From Pantoea trifolii (GTDB lineage Bacteria; Pseudomonadota; Gammaproteobacteria; Enterobacterales; Enterobacteriaceae), in contig NZ_JANIET010000001.1 of the NCBI RefSeq assembly GCF_024506435.1, forward strand, positions 2,542,001 to 2,606,000: a DNA stretch of 64,000 nt, given 5' to 3'. A program made the translations under genes and the position numbers. The notes below the pieces were generated by a model. The model searched no databases, was not told the origin of the DNA, and saw only the letters and a list, made by a program, of their open reading frames with translations. This document shows positions 17,785 through 25,192 of this stretch, in pieces. Position 1 is the first letter of the stretch. Each line of letters begins with the position of its first letter.

Positions 17785-19377
17785 ATGTCACTCCTGTCTG
17801 TTATCTCTCTGCCGCTGCGGCTGCGCGCACGGTTATCCCTGAAAATTCCATTGTGGCTCACCAGTTTGCGTAGCCAGTTTTTGCTGTTCATTGTGGTGTT
17901 CTGCTCGCTGCAGTTTGCCGGTGTGCTGCTGCTGAATACCCACGTCAATCAGACGCAAACGTCGCTGCAGCAGGCCAATCAACTGCGCGAACGTCTGGCC
18001 CTGCTGGATAAAGCGCGTATCGAACTGCTTACCGCCAGCGATAACAGCCATCGCGCCGGTATTTATCTGATGCAGGATCAGCAAAGTGGCTCGGTGGATA
18101 GCTGGAAAAGTCTGGCAGCGTCAGCTGATGACTCATTGAAAAAGGCGCAACAACAGTTCGCCGCCTACCACGCCAAAGCGGATAGCCCGCTGGCGCAAGG
18201 TTTCGCTATGCTGGCCGAAGGATTGCAGGAGCAGCTAAAAGGATTAGCGGCCAACGACATCAACGCCTTTTTTATGGTGCCGATGCAGGCGTTTCAGCAA
18301 CAGTTTAATGATGCCTGGTTTAGTGAAATCGAGCAGGCCAATCATCAGCTCAGCAGCGTGAATCAGAACACGCTCAGCACCTTGAAGCTGAGCCGCAATA
18401 TGTCGCTGATTGTCAGCGCGGTGCTGATGGCGCTGTTAGTGCTGGCCTCCAGCTTGCTGATGCGCGGCGTGCTGTTGCCGCTGCGTCGCGCTAACGCGCA
18501 GCTGGAACGGGTCGCCACCGGTGATTTGGTCGATGCGCAAAACCATCCGCGTCGCCAATCGCTGGAAACGCGCCAGCTGTTCCAGTCGATTGATGCCATG
18601 CGGCGCGGCTTGCAGCAGATTGTGCGCGACATCAACACCGTGGCGGTCAGCGTCGCCGCCGGTGCCGAGGATATGCAGCAGCACAACGAAAAAGTGATGC
18701 AGCAACACCAGAAGCAAAATGCCAGCTTTCATCACCTGTCGCAGCGCCTGGATCGCGTTTCGGAAGAGGTGGAGATCGGTGCACAGTTCTCGCAGCAGGC
18801 GACGCAGGAAGCGCAATCAGCGGATGCGTTGATGCGCAACTGCGCGGTAGAGGTCGATAAGATGGAAACCCAGATGCAGCAGATTGTCACCGCATCCGAT
18901 GATATCGCCGGGATTGTGGGCATGCTGGATGACTTGTCGATGCAGACGCGGTTGTTATCGCTGAATGCCGCCATTGAGTCGGCACATGCGGGCGCTTACG
19001 GCCGCAGCTTCTCGGTGGTCGCCAAAGAGATGGGCTTGCTCTCGCAGCAAAGCGGGGCTTCCACGCGCCAGATCGATGGCTTGATTCAGCATACGCAGCA
19101 GCATGTGCATGATGGCTTCGATAAGGTGAAAGCGCTGGAAGTGCTGTTCGCGCAGATCAGCGCTGCGGTGTCTGGCGTGGTAACGCAGCTGAACGAGCTG
19201 CAGCAAAACAGTGCCGCGCAGAGCCATCGGGTAAAAAATATTGCGCTGGAAGTGGTGGAGATGAGCAGACAGCTGCAGCAAAACGAAGCGCTGAACGCGC
19301 ATCAGGTGCAATCGGCGGTGCAATTGCGCGCGTTATCGGACCGCCTGGCGCAGCGCGCGCAGCAGTTCCGTATTTAA
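17785..19377 (+). CDS. Divergent methyl-accepting chemotaxis protein
   Basis: This is a 530-residue two-span receptor: a basic N-terminus, span 1 at about residues 33-53, a Gln/Ala-rich periplasmic domain, span 2 at about 208-230, a HAMP segment (RANAQLERVATGDLV), and a long coiled coil. The tip region reads LDDLSMQTRLLSLNAAIESAHAGAYGRSFSVVAKEM. It keeps the LNAA and glutamate positions but replaces the usual AARAGEQGRGFAVVA residues that contact CheA/CheW. There is no C-terminal NWETF-type pentapeptide. Signalling may therefore be weak, specialised, or dependent on a different array. The ATG at 17785 has GGAGG at good spacing; the GTG three bases before is too close. Confidence 0.8.
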   Translation: MSLLSVISLPLRLRARLSLKIPLWLTSLRSQFLLFIVVFCSLQFAGVLLLNTHVNQTQTSLQQANQLRERLALLDKARIELLTASDNSHRAGIYLMQDQQSGSVDSWKSLAASADDSLKKAQQQFAAYHAKADSPLAQGFAMLAEGLQEQLKGLAANDINAFFMVPMQAFQQQFNDAWFSEIEQANHQLSSVNQNTLSTLKLSRNMSLIVSAVLMALLVLASSLLMRGVLLPLRRANAQLERVATGDLVDAQNHPRRQSLETRQLFQSIDAMRRGLQQIVRDINTVAVSVAAGAEDMQQHNEKVMQQHQKQNASFHHLSQRLDRVSEEVEIGAQFSQQATQEAQSADALMRNCAVEVDKMETQMQQIVTASDDIAGIVGMLDDLSMQTRLLSLNAAIESAHAGAYGRSFSVVAKEMGLLSQQSGASTRQIDGLIQHTQQHVHDGFDKVKALEVLFAQISAAVSGVVTQLNELQQNSAAQSHRVKNIALEVVEMSRQLQQNEALNAHQVQSAVQLRALSDRLAQRAQQFRI

Positions 19378-19388
19378 TCTGCAGGCAT

Positions 19389-19415
19389 AAAAAAACCCGT
19401 CAATGACGGGTTTTT
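19389..19415. terminator. Bidirectional terminator
   Basis: AAAAACCCGTCA pairs with TGACGGGTTTTT around a single base. It has T-runs in both directions and serves the chemoreceptor gene and the convergent ribbon-helix-helix gene. Confidence 0.9.
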
Positions 19416-19418
19416 CGC

Positions 19419-19667
19419 TTATTTTTTCTTCTTACTTTTCTTCAGCAGCGCACGAATCTGCTTCAATTCCGCAGCGGAGAGCTGATCTTCCACTGCTTCC
19501 TGGGTATCCAGACTATCAATGGCCGGTTGCTCACCCGCATCTAAACTGGCCTGCAAGCGATTAACGATCTCCTGACTCATGGAGATTTGGTTATCTGCGG
19601 CTAACTGTTTGATGTGCTCTTTCAGTGCCGGGTCAATTTTAATGGTTAAGTTAACAGTCTCGGTCAT
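19419..19667 (-). CDS. Ribbon-helix-helix (Arc-like) small DNA-binding protein
   Basis: The 82-residue product begins MTETVNLTIKIDPALKEHIK and continues LAADNQISMSQEIVNRL, the strand-helix-helix pattern of Arc/MetJ-type regulators. The tail is acidic and then ends in a Lys-rich stretch (LLKKSKKKK). The ATG at 19667 is preferred: AGGGAG lies 7 bases upstream, while the ATG at 19673 is too close. No toxin gene is adjacent, so it is not obviously an antitoxin. The target is unknown. Confidence 0.75.
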   Translation of the reverse strand: MTETVNLTIKIDPALKEHIKQLAADNQISMSQEIVNRLQASLDAGEQPAIDSLDTQEAVEDQLSAAELKQIRALLKKSKKKK

Positions 19668-19743
19668 TTTCATACTCCCTTTTGATTTACAACAACGTAG
19701 CGGAAGCAGCTGAAAGTTAACAGACTGTCATAAAAATTTAATA

Positions 19744-20442
19744 TTACGAGTGTATAGGGCTAAAATCCCTTAACACCGATTCATCGACCGACGTCAGATT
19801 GCCCTGCAACTCGGCGCACAGTTTGCCCATGTAGTGCACGAGAAAATCGGCGTTATGTTCGGCCAGCAGGCGTCCGGCTTCGGTTTGCATGGTTTGCGGC
19901 AAACCCAGCAGCTTTTTCTGGAAGTGATCCAGCGTCCACTTCACATCATCCAGTTCACGCTCTTTTCCTAACGGATCTTCGCTATCAAACAGCGGACGAC
20001 CTAGCGCGCCCGCCGTGTAGAAAACCCGCGCCAGGCCGATAGCACCTAATGATTCGAGACGATCGGCGTCCTGCACAATTTTCGCTTCCAGCGTTTGCGG
20101 CGCGATACGCGCGCTAAAGCTGTGAGCCTGCACCGCGTGCGCGACGGCATCCAGCAGTTCAAATGGGAAGTCCGGGAAATCCTGCTGCAGAATGCGACGC
20201 GTCTCTTCCGCCGCATAGGTTGAGGCTAAATGACGTTCAGGATGGTTTTTCGGCAGGTTAACCACATCGTGAAAGTAGCAGGCGGTCATCACGACCATTG
20301 GATTGGCGTCGCTGTGCTGCATGATGCGCTTCGCACTCATCCAGACGCGGCGCAGGTGCGCGATATCGTGGGCTTTGTCGTCGTGCAGCCAATTGAGCTG
20401 CAGCCAATTCTCGTAGCGTTGTTGCCAGTGAGTAAGTGACAT
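19744..20442 (-). CDS. yedJ: HD-domain phosphohydrolase YedJ
   Basis: The 232-residue soluble protein has an HD fold: H-x(n)-HD seen as DIAHLRRVW, ACYFHDVVNLP and the later DADRLESLGAIGLARVF. It matches E. coli YedJ in length and motif order. Such proteins are metal-dependent phosphohydrolases; the physiological substrate is not known. It is transcribed leftwards and alone. Confidence 0.9.
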   Translation of the reverse strand: MSLTHWQQRYENWLQLNWLHDDKAHDIAHLRRVWMSAKRIMQHSDANPMVVMTACYFHDVVNLPKNHPERHLASTYAAEETRRILQQDFPDFPFELLDAVAHAVQAHSFSARIAPQTLEAKIVQDADRLESLGAIGLARVFYTAGALGRPLFDSEDPLGKERELDDVKWTLDHFQKKLLGLPQTMQTEAGRLLAEHNADFLVHYMGKLCAELQGNLTSVDESVLRDFSPIHS

Positions 20443-21011
20443 CGTGCTTCTCCTGTTATTGCTGTTATCTAGGTTCCTGCGGACATCATAGCGGCCTGGT
20501 CATGACACTTTTTTTACATCCTTCCAGGATGTGCAAAGCGTAAAAATGAGATCCCGATCTTGTTATAGCGCTGTTAACGTCACTTGCACAGCAGCCATGA
20601 CGATTTCGGTATTTCCTTAGTGCGTTTTAGTTAAATAACTCTGTTCAATAGGTTTAATATATTCGCGTCATCAACAAATTTCGCTTAAGCGCTTAATTCC
20701 AGTTATCTATGCTGATAAATGGGGCTTCTTAGAGGCAGATCAACACGGCATAATCTGAAAAGGTTCCCATTCTGGCCTTTATAACGTACTGTATCTGGAA
20801 AATTTATGACTTCGGATCCTTGCGAAGTCCTTTTCAGCACACATTTTGCTTACGAACCATTTTTAAAATCTAAAATTGCCAGATTTGCCTGATACTAAGG
20901 CGACAAATTATTAAGCAAACTGATTCAAACCCATTATGCTAGCTCTCACATCTTCGGATGTTGGGGGATTCTTCGCAGTTTCCGGGTTTGTGACACAATA
21001 AGAGGTATGCA
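20443..21011. other. Gene-poor AT-rich interval between yedJ and a phage-type gene
   Basis: No gene can be supported in these 569 bases. A stem-loop at 20808-20829 (GACTTCG / CGAAGTC, 8-base loop) followed by CTTTTC looks like a weak plus-strand terminator without an upstream gene. Two smaller hairpins are at about 20519-20533 and 20948-20959. Confidence 0.4.
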
Positions 21012-21686
21012 ATGAAAGAACGGCCGATTCTTTTTTCCGAACAGCGGGTGCGCGCCCTGCTGGTTGGCCAGCAAACGCAGACCCGGCGCATTATGAAAAC
21101 TCAAGCTTTCGGTCCGGGTCAGGATCACCATGAAGGCGTACACGCGTTTGACGTCAGCGCCAACCATCTGCACGGCTATAAATTGATGTCGATGACCGAC
21201 GTCAGTTCGCACTGCCCATTTGGTCAGGCGGGTGATGGTTTGTGGGTCCGTGAAACCTGGCGCGGCCCGATTGTGCCGGAAAACTTACTGGCGGATTACG
21301 AACGCGATCCCCTGCCGTTCCGCAATGCGGCGTATTGCCAATACCGCGCGGACAGCAATGAGCTGGGGCAGCTGGATGAGAATTTGCAGAATGCCGAGCA
21401 GTTTGGCTGGCAGACCGCCATTCACATGCCGCGCTGGGCCAGCCGCATCGATCTGCAAATTACCTCGGTACGTGCCGAGAAGATTCAGGATATCAGTGAA
21501 GATGACATCATGGCGGAAGGCGTGCAGACCGATTCGCACTTCCTCAATAACTTCTTCACCATGAATATGAATTCTGAATCGCCGAAAGAAGCCTACCGTA
21601 AGGCGTGGCAGAAACAGTACGGCGCCACCAGCTGGGAAGTGAACCCGTGGGTTTGGGTGATCGCGTTTCAACGGGTTGAACGCTAA
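21012..21686 (+). CDS. Phage-type protein of probable ASCH-like fold
   Basis: The 224-residue product starts MKERPILFSEQRVRALLVGQ and contains QTQTRRIMK, GDGLWVRETWR and WASRIDLQITSVRAEKIQDI. This is the pattern of proteins found in lambdoid prophages and sometimes labelled morphogenetic proteins. The R-x-E-T-W and TRR elements resemble ASCH-domain RNA/nucleotide binding proteins; this is my inference and no activity is established. No other phage gene lies nearby, so it is probably a domesticated or stray gene. A terminator follows. Confidence 0.7.
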   Translation: MKERPILFSEQRVRALLVGQQTQTRRIMKTQAFGPGQDHHEGVHAFDVSANHLHGYKLMSMTDVSSHCPFGQAGDGLWVRETWRGPIVPENLLADYERDPLPFRNAAYCQYRADSNELGQLDENLQNAEQFGWQTAIHMPRWASRIDLQITSVRAEKIQDISEDDIMAEGVQTDSHFLNNFFTMNMNSESPKEAYRKAWQKQYGATSWEVNPWVWVIAFQRVER

Positions 21687-21712
21687 ATAAATGCTGCAAA
21701 GCAGGCAAACGT

Positions 21713-21739
21713 AAGGTCGTCATTCATGACGACCTTTTT
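21713..21739 (+). terminator. Terminator after the phage-type gene
   Basis: AAGGTCGTCAT-TC-ATGACGACCTT followed by T5. Its layout resembles the short palindromic repeat family seen elsewhere in the window (GTCGCCAT..ATGGCGAC) but with GTC in place of GCC. Confidence 0.85.
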
Positions 21740-21888
21740 AATGTCCTCACCATGACTTTCCCGCTTTGCCACGCTAATCACAGACAAATCCTCGACTAAC
21801 TGGTTGAATAGCTGGCTTTGATCACGCGCTGGTAATTCCTCCTTTGCCGCGCCAGGATACTGTTTTCGTCTGAAGAGTGAGTGACGCA

Positions 21889-22665
21889 ATGTTCAAATGG
21901 CCGTGGCATGCGCAAATAGAGACTTCAGTACTGGCACTTCCCTGGCAGCAGGCGCTGGCGCAGCCGATCTTTTCACTGCTCGATGCTGATGAAAAAACCG
22001 CACTGGTTACGCTGGCACAACGCTTCCTGCAGCAGAAAAAAATTTCGCCGCTGCAAGGCCTGCAGCTCGATGAACTGTTACTGACACGTCTGGCGTTACT
22101 GTTCTGTTTGCCGGTCTTAAAGCTGGGTCTCGAATGGCTCGATGGCTTCCATGAAGTGCTGATCTATCCCGAGCCGTTCAACGTCGACGATCGCTGGGAA
22201 GATGGTAACGGTCTGGTACACCACGCGCCGGCTGTGCACGCCGGACAAAGCTGGACGCAAGGTCCAGTGGTGTTAAACGCATTGGATATTCTGGATTCAC
22301 TCGATCTCTCCGGTTTTAACCTGGTGATCCACGAAGTAGCGCATAAACTCGATGCGCGTGGCAGCGGTTATACCAGCGGCATTCCGGTGATAGCGCTACG
22401 TGATGTCGCCAGCTGGGAGAAAGATTTGCAGCAGGCAATGGCAGAAATTGAAGCTGAAGTGGAATTAGTCGGTGAACAGGCGGCAACCATCGATCCCTAT
22501 GCCGCCAGCGATGCAGCAGAGTGTTTCGCGGTGCTGTCAGAGTATTTCTTCAGCGCACCGGATTTACTGGCTAACCGCTTCCCGGTGATGTATCGCCATC
22601 TGCAGCAGTTCTATCGTCAGGATCCACTGGCGCGATTGGCGATGCTGACAGCAGAACCTGCTTAA
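21889..22665 (+). CDS. mtfA: Mlc titration factor MtfA, zinc peptidase
   Basis: MtfA binds the glucose repressor Mlc and is a cytosolic zinc metallopeptidase. The 258-residue product starts MFKWPWHAQ and contains [19 protein letters not shown] and the zinc motif HEVAHKLD, with a downstream acidic residue in [14 protein letters not shown] as third ligand region. The ATG at 21889 fits homologs; four extra upstream residues in the open frame are unlikely. The adjacency to tRNA-Asn is as in E. coli (yeeI-asnT). Confidence 0.95.
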   Translation: MFKWPWHAQIETSVLALPWQQALAQPIFSLLDADEKTALVTLAQRFLQQKKISPLQGLQLDELLLTRLALLFCLPVLKLGLEWLDGFHEVLIYPEPFNVDDRWEDGNGLVHHAPAVHAGQSWTQGPVVLNALDILDSLDLSGFNLVIHEVAHKLDARGSGYTSGIPVIALRDVASWEKDLQQAMAEIEAEVELVGEQAATIDPYAASDAAECFAVLSEYFFSAPDLLANRFPVMYRHLQQFYRQDPLARLAMLTAEPA

Positions 22666-22721
22666 ATCGCGATCGCTTTGTACTAATGCTAGCCAGTTGA
22701 ATACAAATGTGTTTTAAGCTG

Positions 22722-22750
22722 TTGACACCTGCAAGGGGCGCCATTAATAT
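22722..22750 (+). promoter_or_regulatory. tRNA-Asn promoter
   Basis: TTGACA (22722-22727), a 17-base spacer and TAATAT (22745-22750), followed 18 bases later by the tRNA. A perfect -35 and standard spacing. Confidence 0.8.
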
Positions 22751-22768
22751 TCGCCTCGTTCACACGAT

Positions 22769-22844
22769 TCCTCTGTAGTTCAGTCGGTAGAACGGCGGAC
22801 TGTTAATCCGTATGTCACTGGTTCGAGTCCAGTCAGAGGAGCCA
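22769..22844 (+). tRNA. tRNA-Asn (anticodon GTT)
   Basis: This is a 76-base gene with acceptor stem TCCTCTG/CAGAGGA, anticodon GTT at 22802-22804 in a CTGTTAATCC loop, T-loop GGTTCGAGTCC and an encoded CCA end. A terminator follows directly. It is syntenic with the asn tRNA genes near mtfA in E. coli, which are frequent island insertion sites. Confidence 0.98.
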
Positions 22845-22854
22845 TATTTAGAGA

Positions 22855-22884
22855 AGCCCGCTTAGGAAACTAAGCGGGCTTTTT
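22855..22884 (+). terminator. tRNA-Asn terminator
   Basis: AGCCCGCTTAG pairs with CTAAGCGGGCT around GAAA and is followed by TTTTT. Confidence 0.95.
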
Positions 22885-22974
22885 GCTTTTCTTATATTCT
22901 TTCCTGCCGTTCATTTCTGAAACTTTTGGCATAATTCTGCTTATCTGAGGGTAAAAGAATTACCAATCAACCCA

Positions 22975-22996
22975 AAAGTATCAAAAATGACACTTT
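22975..22996. promoter_or_regulatory. Operator-like palindrome 1 upstream of hipB
   Basis: AAAGTATC-AAAAAT-GACACTTT: 7 of 8 arm positions are symmetric. The spacer is identical to that of the second palindrome, and the centres are 70 bases apart. It is probably bound by the HipB helix-turn-helix protein (inference). Confidence 0.6.
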
Positions 22997-23044
22997 GAAT
23001 CCCTGGACTCCATTTTTTTAGTAGAAATTGCATGAAAAGACGCT

Positions 23045-23066
23045 AAAGGTTCAAAAATGAACCTTT
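23045..23066. promoter_or_regulatory. Operator-like palindrome 2 upstream of hipB
   Basis: AAAGGTTC-AAAAAT-GAACCTTT is perfectly symmetric over 8 bases per arm. It lies 61 bases before hipB. A third, degenerate copy (GAGTC-ATAAAT-GAACC) overlaps the hipB start codon. Confidence 0.65.
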
Positions 23067-23126
23067 TAGTATTATATTCAGGCAATGTCTATGCATGCCG
23101 CTTAAAAAACCAGGAAAGAGTCATAA

Positions 23127-23459
23127 ATGAACCTTGATGAAATTAGGTCTCTACTTAAAAGCCTCTCTCATGCAGACAAGCAGAAATTGCTCGATGAGTG
23201 GCCACTTGATGTTCAACCTTTCACTGAATTCGCAGCATCCGATAAGCCAATACTGAGCGCCCTTGAGCTTTCATTACTGCCACCCATACTGACCAATGAG
23301 TTGAAGCGGCAAAATATCACCTATGAAGAGATGGCGATGCAAATTGGCGTGTCTATCTCAACCTTCAAAAGAATGATCGCCAATCCCGCAGCCGCAAAGG
23401 CGATGAATCTTCATGCCTTACTTAAGGAACTCGGAGTAAAAGTATGGCTCGAAAAATAG
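23127..23459 (+). CDS. hipB: HipB-type helix-turn-helix component of a HipBST module
   Basis: The 110-residue product has an N-terminal helical region and a C-terminal Xre-type helix-turn-helix (about residues 60-108): ELKRQNITYEEMAMQIGVS then ISTFKRMIANPAAAKAM. In HipBST modules HipB is the DNA-binding autorepressor, and its length (about 108) matches. GGAAAG lies before the ATG. Its end overlaps the next gene by 16 bases. Composition is more A+T-rich than the flanking core genes, which suggests acquisition at the tRNA-Asn site. Confidence 0.85.
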   Translation: MNLDEIRSLLKSLSHADKQKLLDEWPLDVQPFTEFAASDKPILSALELSLLPPILTNELKRQNITYEEMAMQIGVSISTFKRMIANPAAAKAMNLHALLKELGVKVWLEK

Positions 23460-23755
23460 AGGTGTGGCTCTATGACAAGTCTGTCGGTACCTTGACAGAG
23501 GAGGACGCCGGTTTCACTTTCTGTTACCGGCCCAATTATAGCGGTCGCGCGATTTCATTAAGTATGCCGGTAAGGCGAGAACCTTATTTTAATGAAGAGC
23601 TCCATCCTTTCTTCAAAGGGTTGGCACCAGAAGGTTGGTTGCGTAAACGATATTCTGAAATTCAAAAAATTGATGATAAAGATCTGTTTGGATTACTCAT
23701 GCAGAACGGTAACGACTTGCTTGGTGCAGTAGTACTCAAGGAGATAACATCATGA
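23444..23755 (+). CDS. hipS: HipS antitoxin (detached N-terminal subdomain of HipA)
   Basis: The 103-residue product is the separate N-subdomain-1 of HipA: MARKIEVWLYDKSVGTLTEE, then LSMPVRREPY, FFKGLAPEGWLRKR and NGNDLLGAVVL, all landmarks of the HipA N-terminus. In the tripartite HipBST system this small protein, not HipB, neutralises the kinase. Length (about 104) and gene order agree. It overlaps hipB by 16 and hipT by 4 bases, indicating tight translational coupling. It is not a truncated HipA remnant: the kinase part follows in a separate, intact frame with its own start. Confidence 0.88.
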   Translation: MARKIEVWLYDKSVGTLTEEDAGFTFCYRPNYSGRAISLSMPVRREPYFNEELHPFFKGLAPEGWLRKRYSEIQKIDDKDLFGLLMQNGNDLLGAVVLKEITS

Positions 23756-24771
23756 ATTCAGCATGCTGCCTGATAAATTTAGCTCAACTCAAGGAATCCG
23801 AGCTTGATACGAACTATTCCCTTAAAGGCATTAAACATCTGTTTGGTAGTGTAAACGTTGCCCTTAGTTTGCCCTTTACGCGAAGTCAGTTTATTCAGGA
23901 ATTGCCTGAACGTCAGAAAGGCATGAGTATTTCCGGCTATCAACCGAAGCTTTCGCTGTGTCTGGAAGAGGGGGAACTGCAGGTTGTCAGTAATAACGGC
24001 ACGTATATTCTTAAACCCTCACCTGAAGAGTACCCACATCTGGCGGAAAATGAGCATGCCACAATGTGCGTCATGCAACGTCTAAGATTTAACGTTCCTC
24101 CCTTTGGCTTAATCCCCTTTCAAGCAGAAAAAGGCCGACCAAATGAGTTGGGCTTTGTGATCAAAAGATATGATCGCTTAGAAGACCTAACGCGATTACA
24201 TCAGGAGCAGTTGGATGGCGCGATGGGACTCGATGATAAATATGGCAAAATTGATAATAAAAAAGCCATCAGTTATGAGAGGGCTGCCAAATTTCTGAAT
24301 AGCGCAGTCAGCAATAGTTTAAACAGTAAGCGCGACCTTTTTTTACGCATCGTCTATGCCTATGTGCTGGGGAATAATGATTTTCATCTGCGTAATATCG
24401 GGATCATACTTCCCGAAGCAGGACCCGCTTACCTGGCACCAGTGTATGATTTTATTAGCGTGGTGCCCTATCCCGCTGCATTCGGCGAGTACTTAGCGCT
24501 GCCTCTGCTTGAATGTGAAGAAAATGATGCCGGGAGCGCGCCAGGAATTGATTCAGGCTATGGGGAATATGTCGGTGCGGACTTTATCCTGCTTGCTCAG
24601 GGTATGGATATTCAACCCGCGCTGGCCCGCAAATGGTTGGTCGATGTGGTGAAGAGTCACTCGCTGATCATTGCTACCTACGCTGAAAGCCATATGCCTG
24701 AAGAACAGCGTAATCTCGTACTTGATTATGTCGTACGCAGAATGACGTTACTGGCCGTGACCGAACTGTAA
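23752..24771 (+). CDS. hipT: HipT serine/threonine kinase toxin
   Basis: The 339-residue product is a HipA-like kinase without the N-terminal subdomain. Seen: the Gly-rich/autophosphorylation loop S59-I60-S61-G-YQPK (the SIS form described for HipT), the KPS element at about 88-90, catalytic D210 in YVLGNNDFHLRNIG, and the metal-binding D233 in APVYDF. In E. coli O127 HipT phosphorylates tryptophanyl-tRNA synthetase and stops translation; the same target is inferred but not shown here. It starts within a 4-base overlap with hipS. All catalytic residues are intact, so the toxin should be active. Confidence 0.9.
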   Translation: MNSACCLINLAQLKESELDTNYSLKGIKHLFGSVNVALSLPFTRSQFIQELPERQKGMSISGYQPKLSLCLEEGELQVVSNNGTYILKPSPEEYPHLAENEHATMCVMQRLRFNVPPFGLIPFQAEKGRPNELGFVIKRYDRLEDLTRLHQEQLDGAMGLDDKYGKIDNKKAISYERAAKFLNSAVSNSLNSKRDLFLRIVYAYVLGNNDFHLRNIGIILPEAGPAYLAPVYDFISVVPYPAAFGEYLALPLLECEENDAGSAPGIDSGYGEYVGADFILLAQGMDIQPALARKWLVDVVKSHSLIIATYAESHMPEEQRNLVLDYVVRRMTLLAVTEL

Positions 24772-24804
24772 CGCGTCTTTCGCGCGTGATCACAGACATA
24801 AAAA

Positions 24805-24833
24805 AACCCGCTGGCCTAAGAGCGGGTTCTTTA
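24805..24833. terminator. hipBST terminator
   Basis: AACCCGCT pairs with AGCGGGTT with an 8-base loop, then TCTTTATT; the preceding A-run makes it usable from the other side as well. Confidence 0.8.
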
Positions 24834-24888
24834 TTCATCAGCGCACAGTTCATTCCAGTAGCTGTAGCGGATCACATGGTGCAGGCGC

Positions 24889-25056
24889 TTATCTCTCATA
24901 GTAGCGATACACCGAAGGATGGAACTCAACGCCGTAAAGTTGGCTGATGGGAATCAGCAGGTCGATATGGTTGCTGAGATCGAATTCGCGCTCTTCTGCG
25001 GTTCCAGTCTCGCCATTGATCAGTTGGTTAAACCACTGCTGCAAGAGGTGTTTCAT
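24889..25056 (-). CDS. Unknown small protein, 55 residues
   Basis: The frame MKHLLQQWFNQLINGETGTA continues EEREFDLSNHIDLLIPISQL and ends HPSVYRYYER. GGAGAAG lies 7 bases before the ATG at 25056; the longer open frame adds an implausible leader. It looks like a compact helical cytosolic protein. I cannot name a family. It lies between hipT and yeeO. Confidence 0.6.
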   Translation of the reverse strand: MKHLLQQWFNQLINGETGTAEEREFDLSNHIDLLIPISQLYGVEFHPSVYRYYER

Positions 25057-25157
25057 TGCCAGCTTCTCCACAAATGATTGAGGCTGACAGTAAACCGCAT
25101 TCACACATATAACCAAAACGATTAGTTGTGCGCTTCTTTGCCAAATATTGCATATAT

Positions 25158-25184
25158 GCAGGGTCGCCATTCATGGCGACCTGC
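25158..25184. repeat. Short palindromic repeat, copy 1
   Basis: GCAGGGTCGCCAT-TC-ATGGCGACCTGC, a near-perfect hairpin directly after the yeeO stop codon; one of seven copies of this family in the window. Confidence 0.8.
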
Positions 25185-25192
25185 CCAATGCG

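Noticed and set aside
22769-24771. A full genomic island with integrase at tRNA-Asn
   Set aside because: No integrase, excisionase or direct repeat of the tRNA 3' end was seen; only the three-gene module lies between the tRNA and the core genes.
23127-24771. Two-gene HipBA with a frameshifted HipA
   Set aside because: The two HipA parts are separate frames each with its own start and intact motifs and overlap by ATGA; protein lengths fit HipBST instead.
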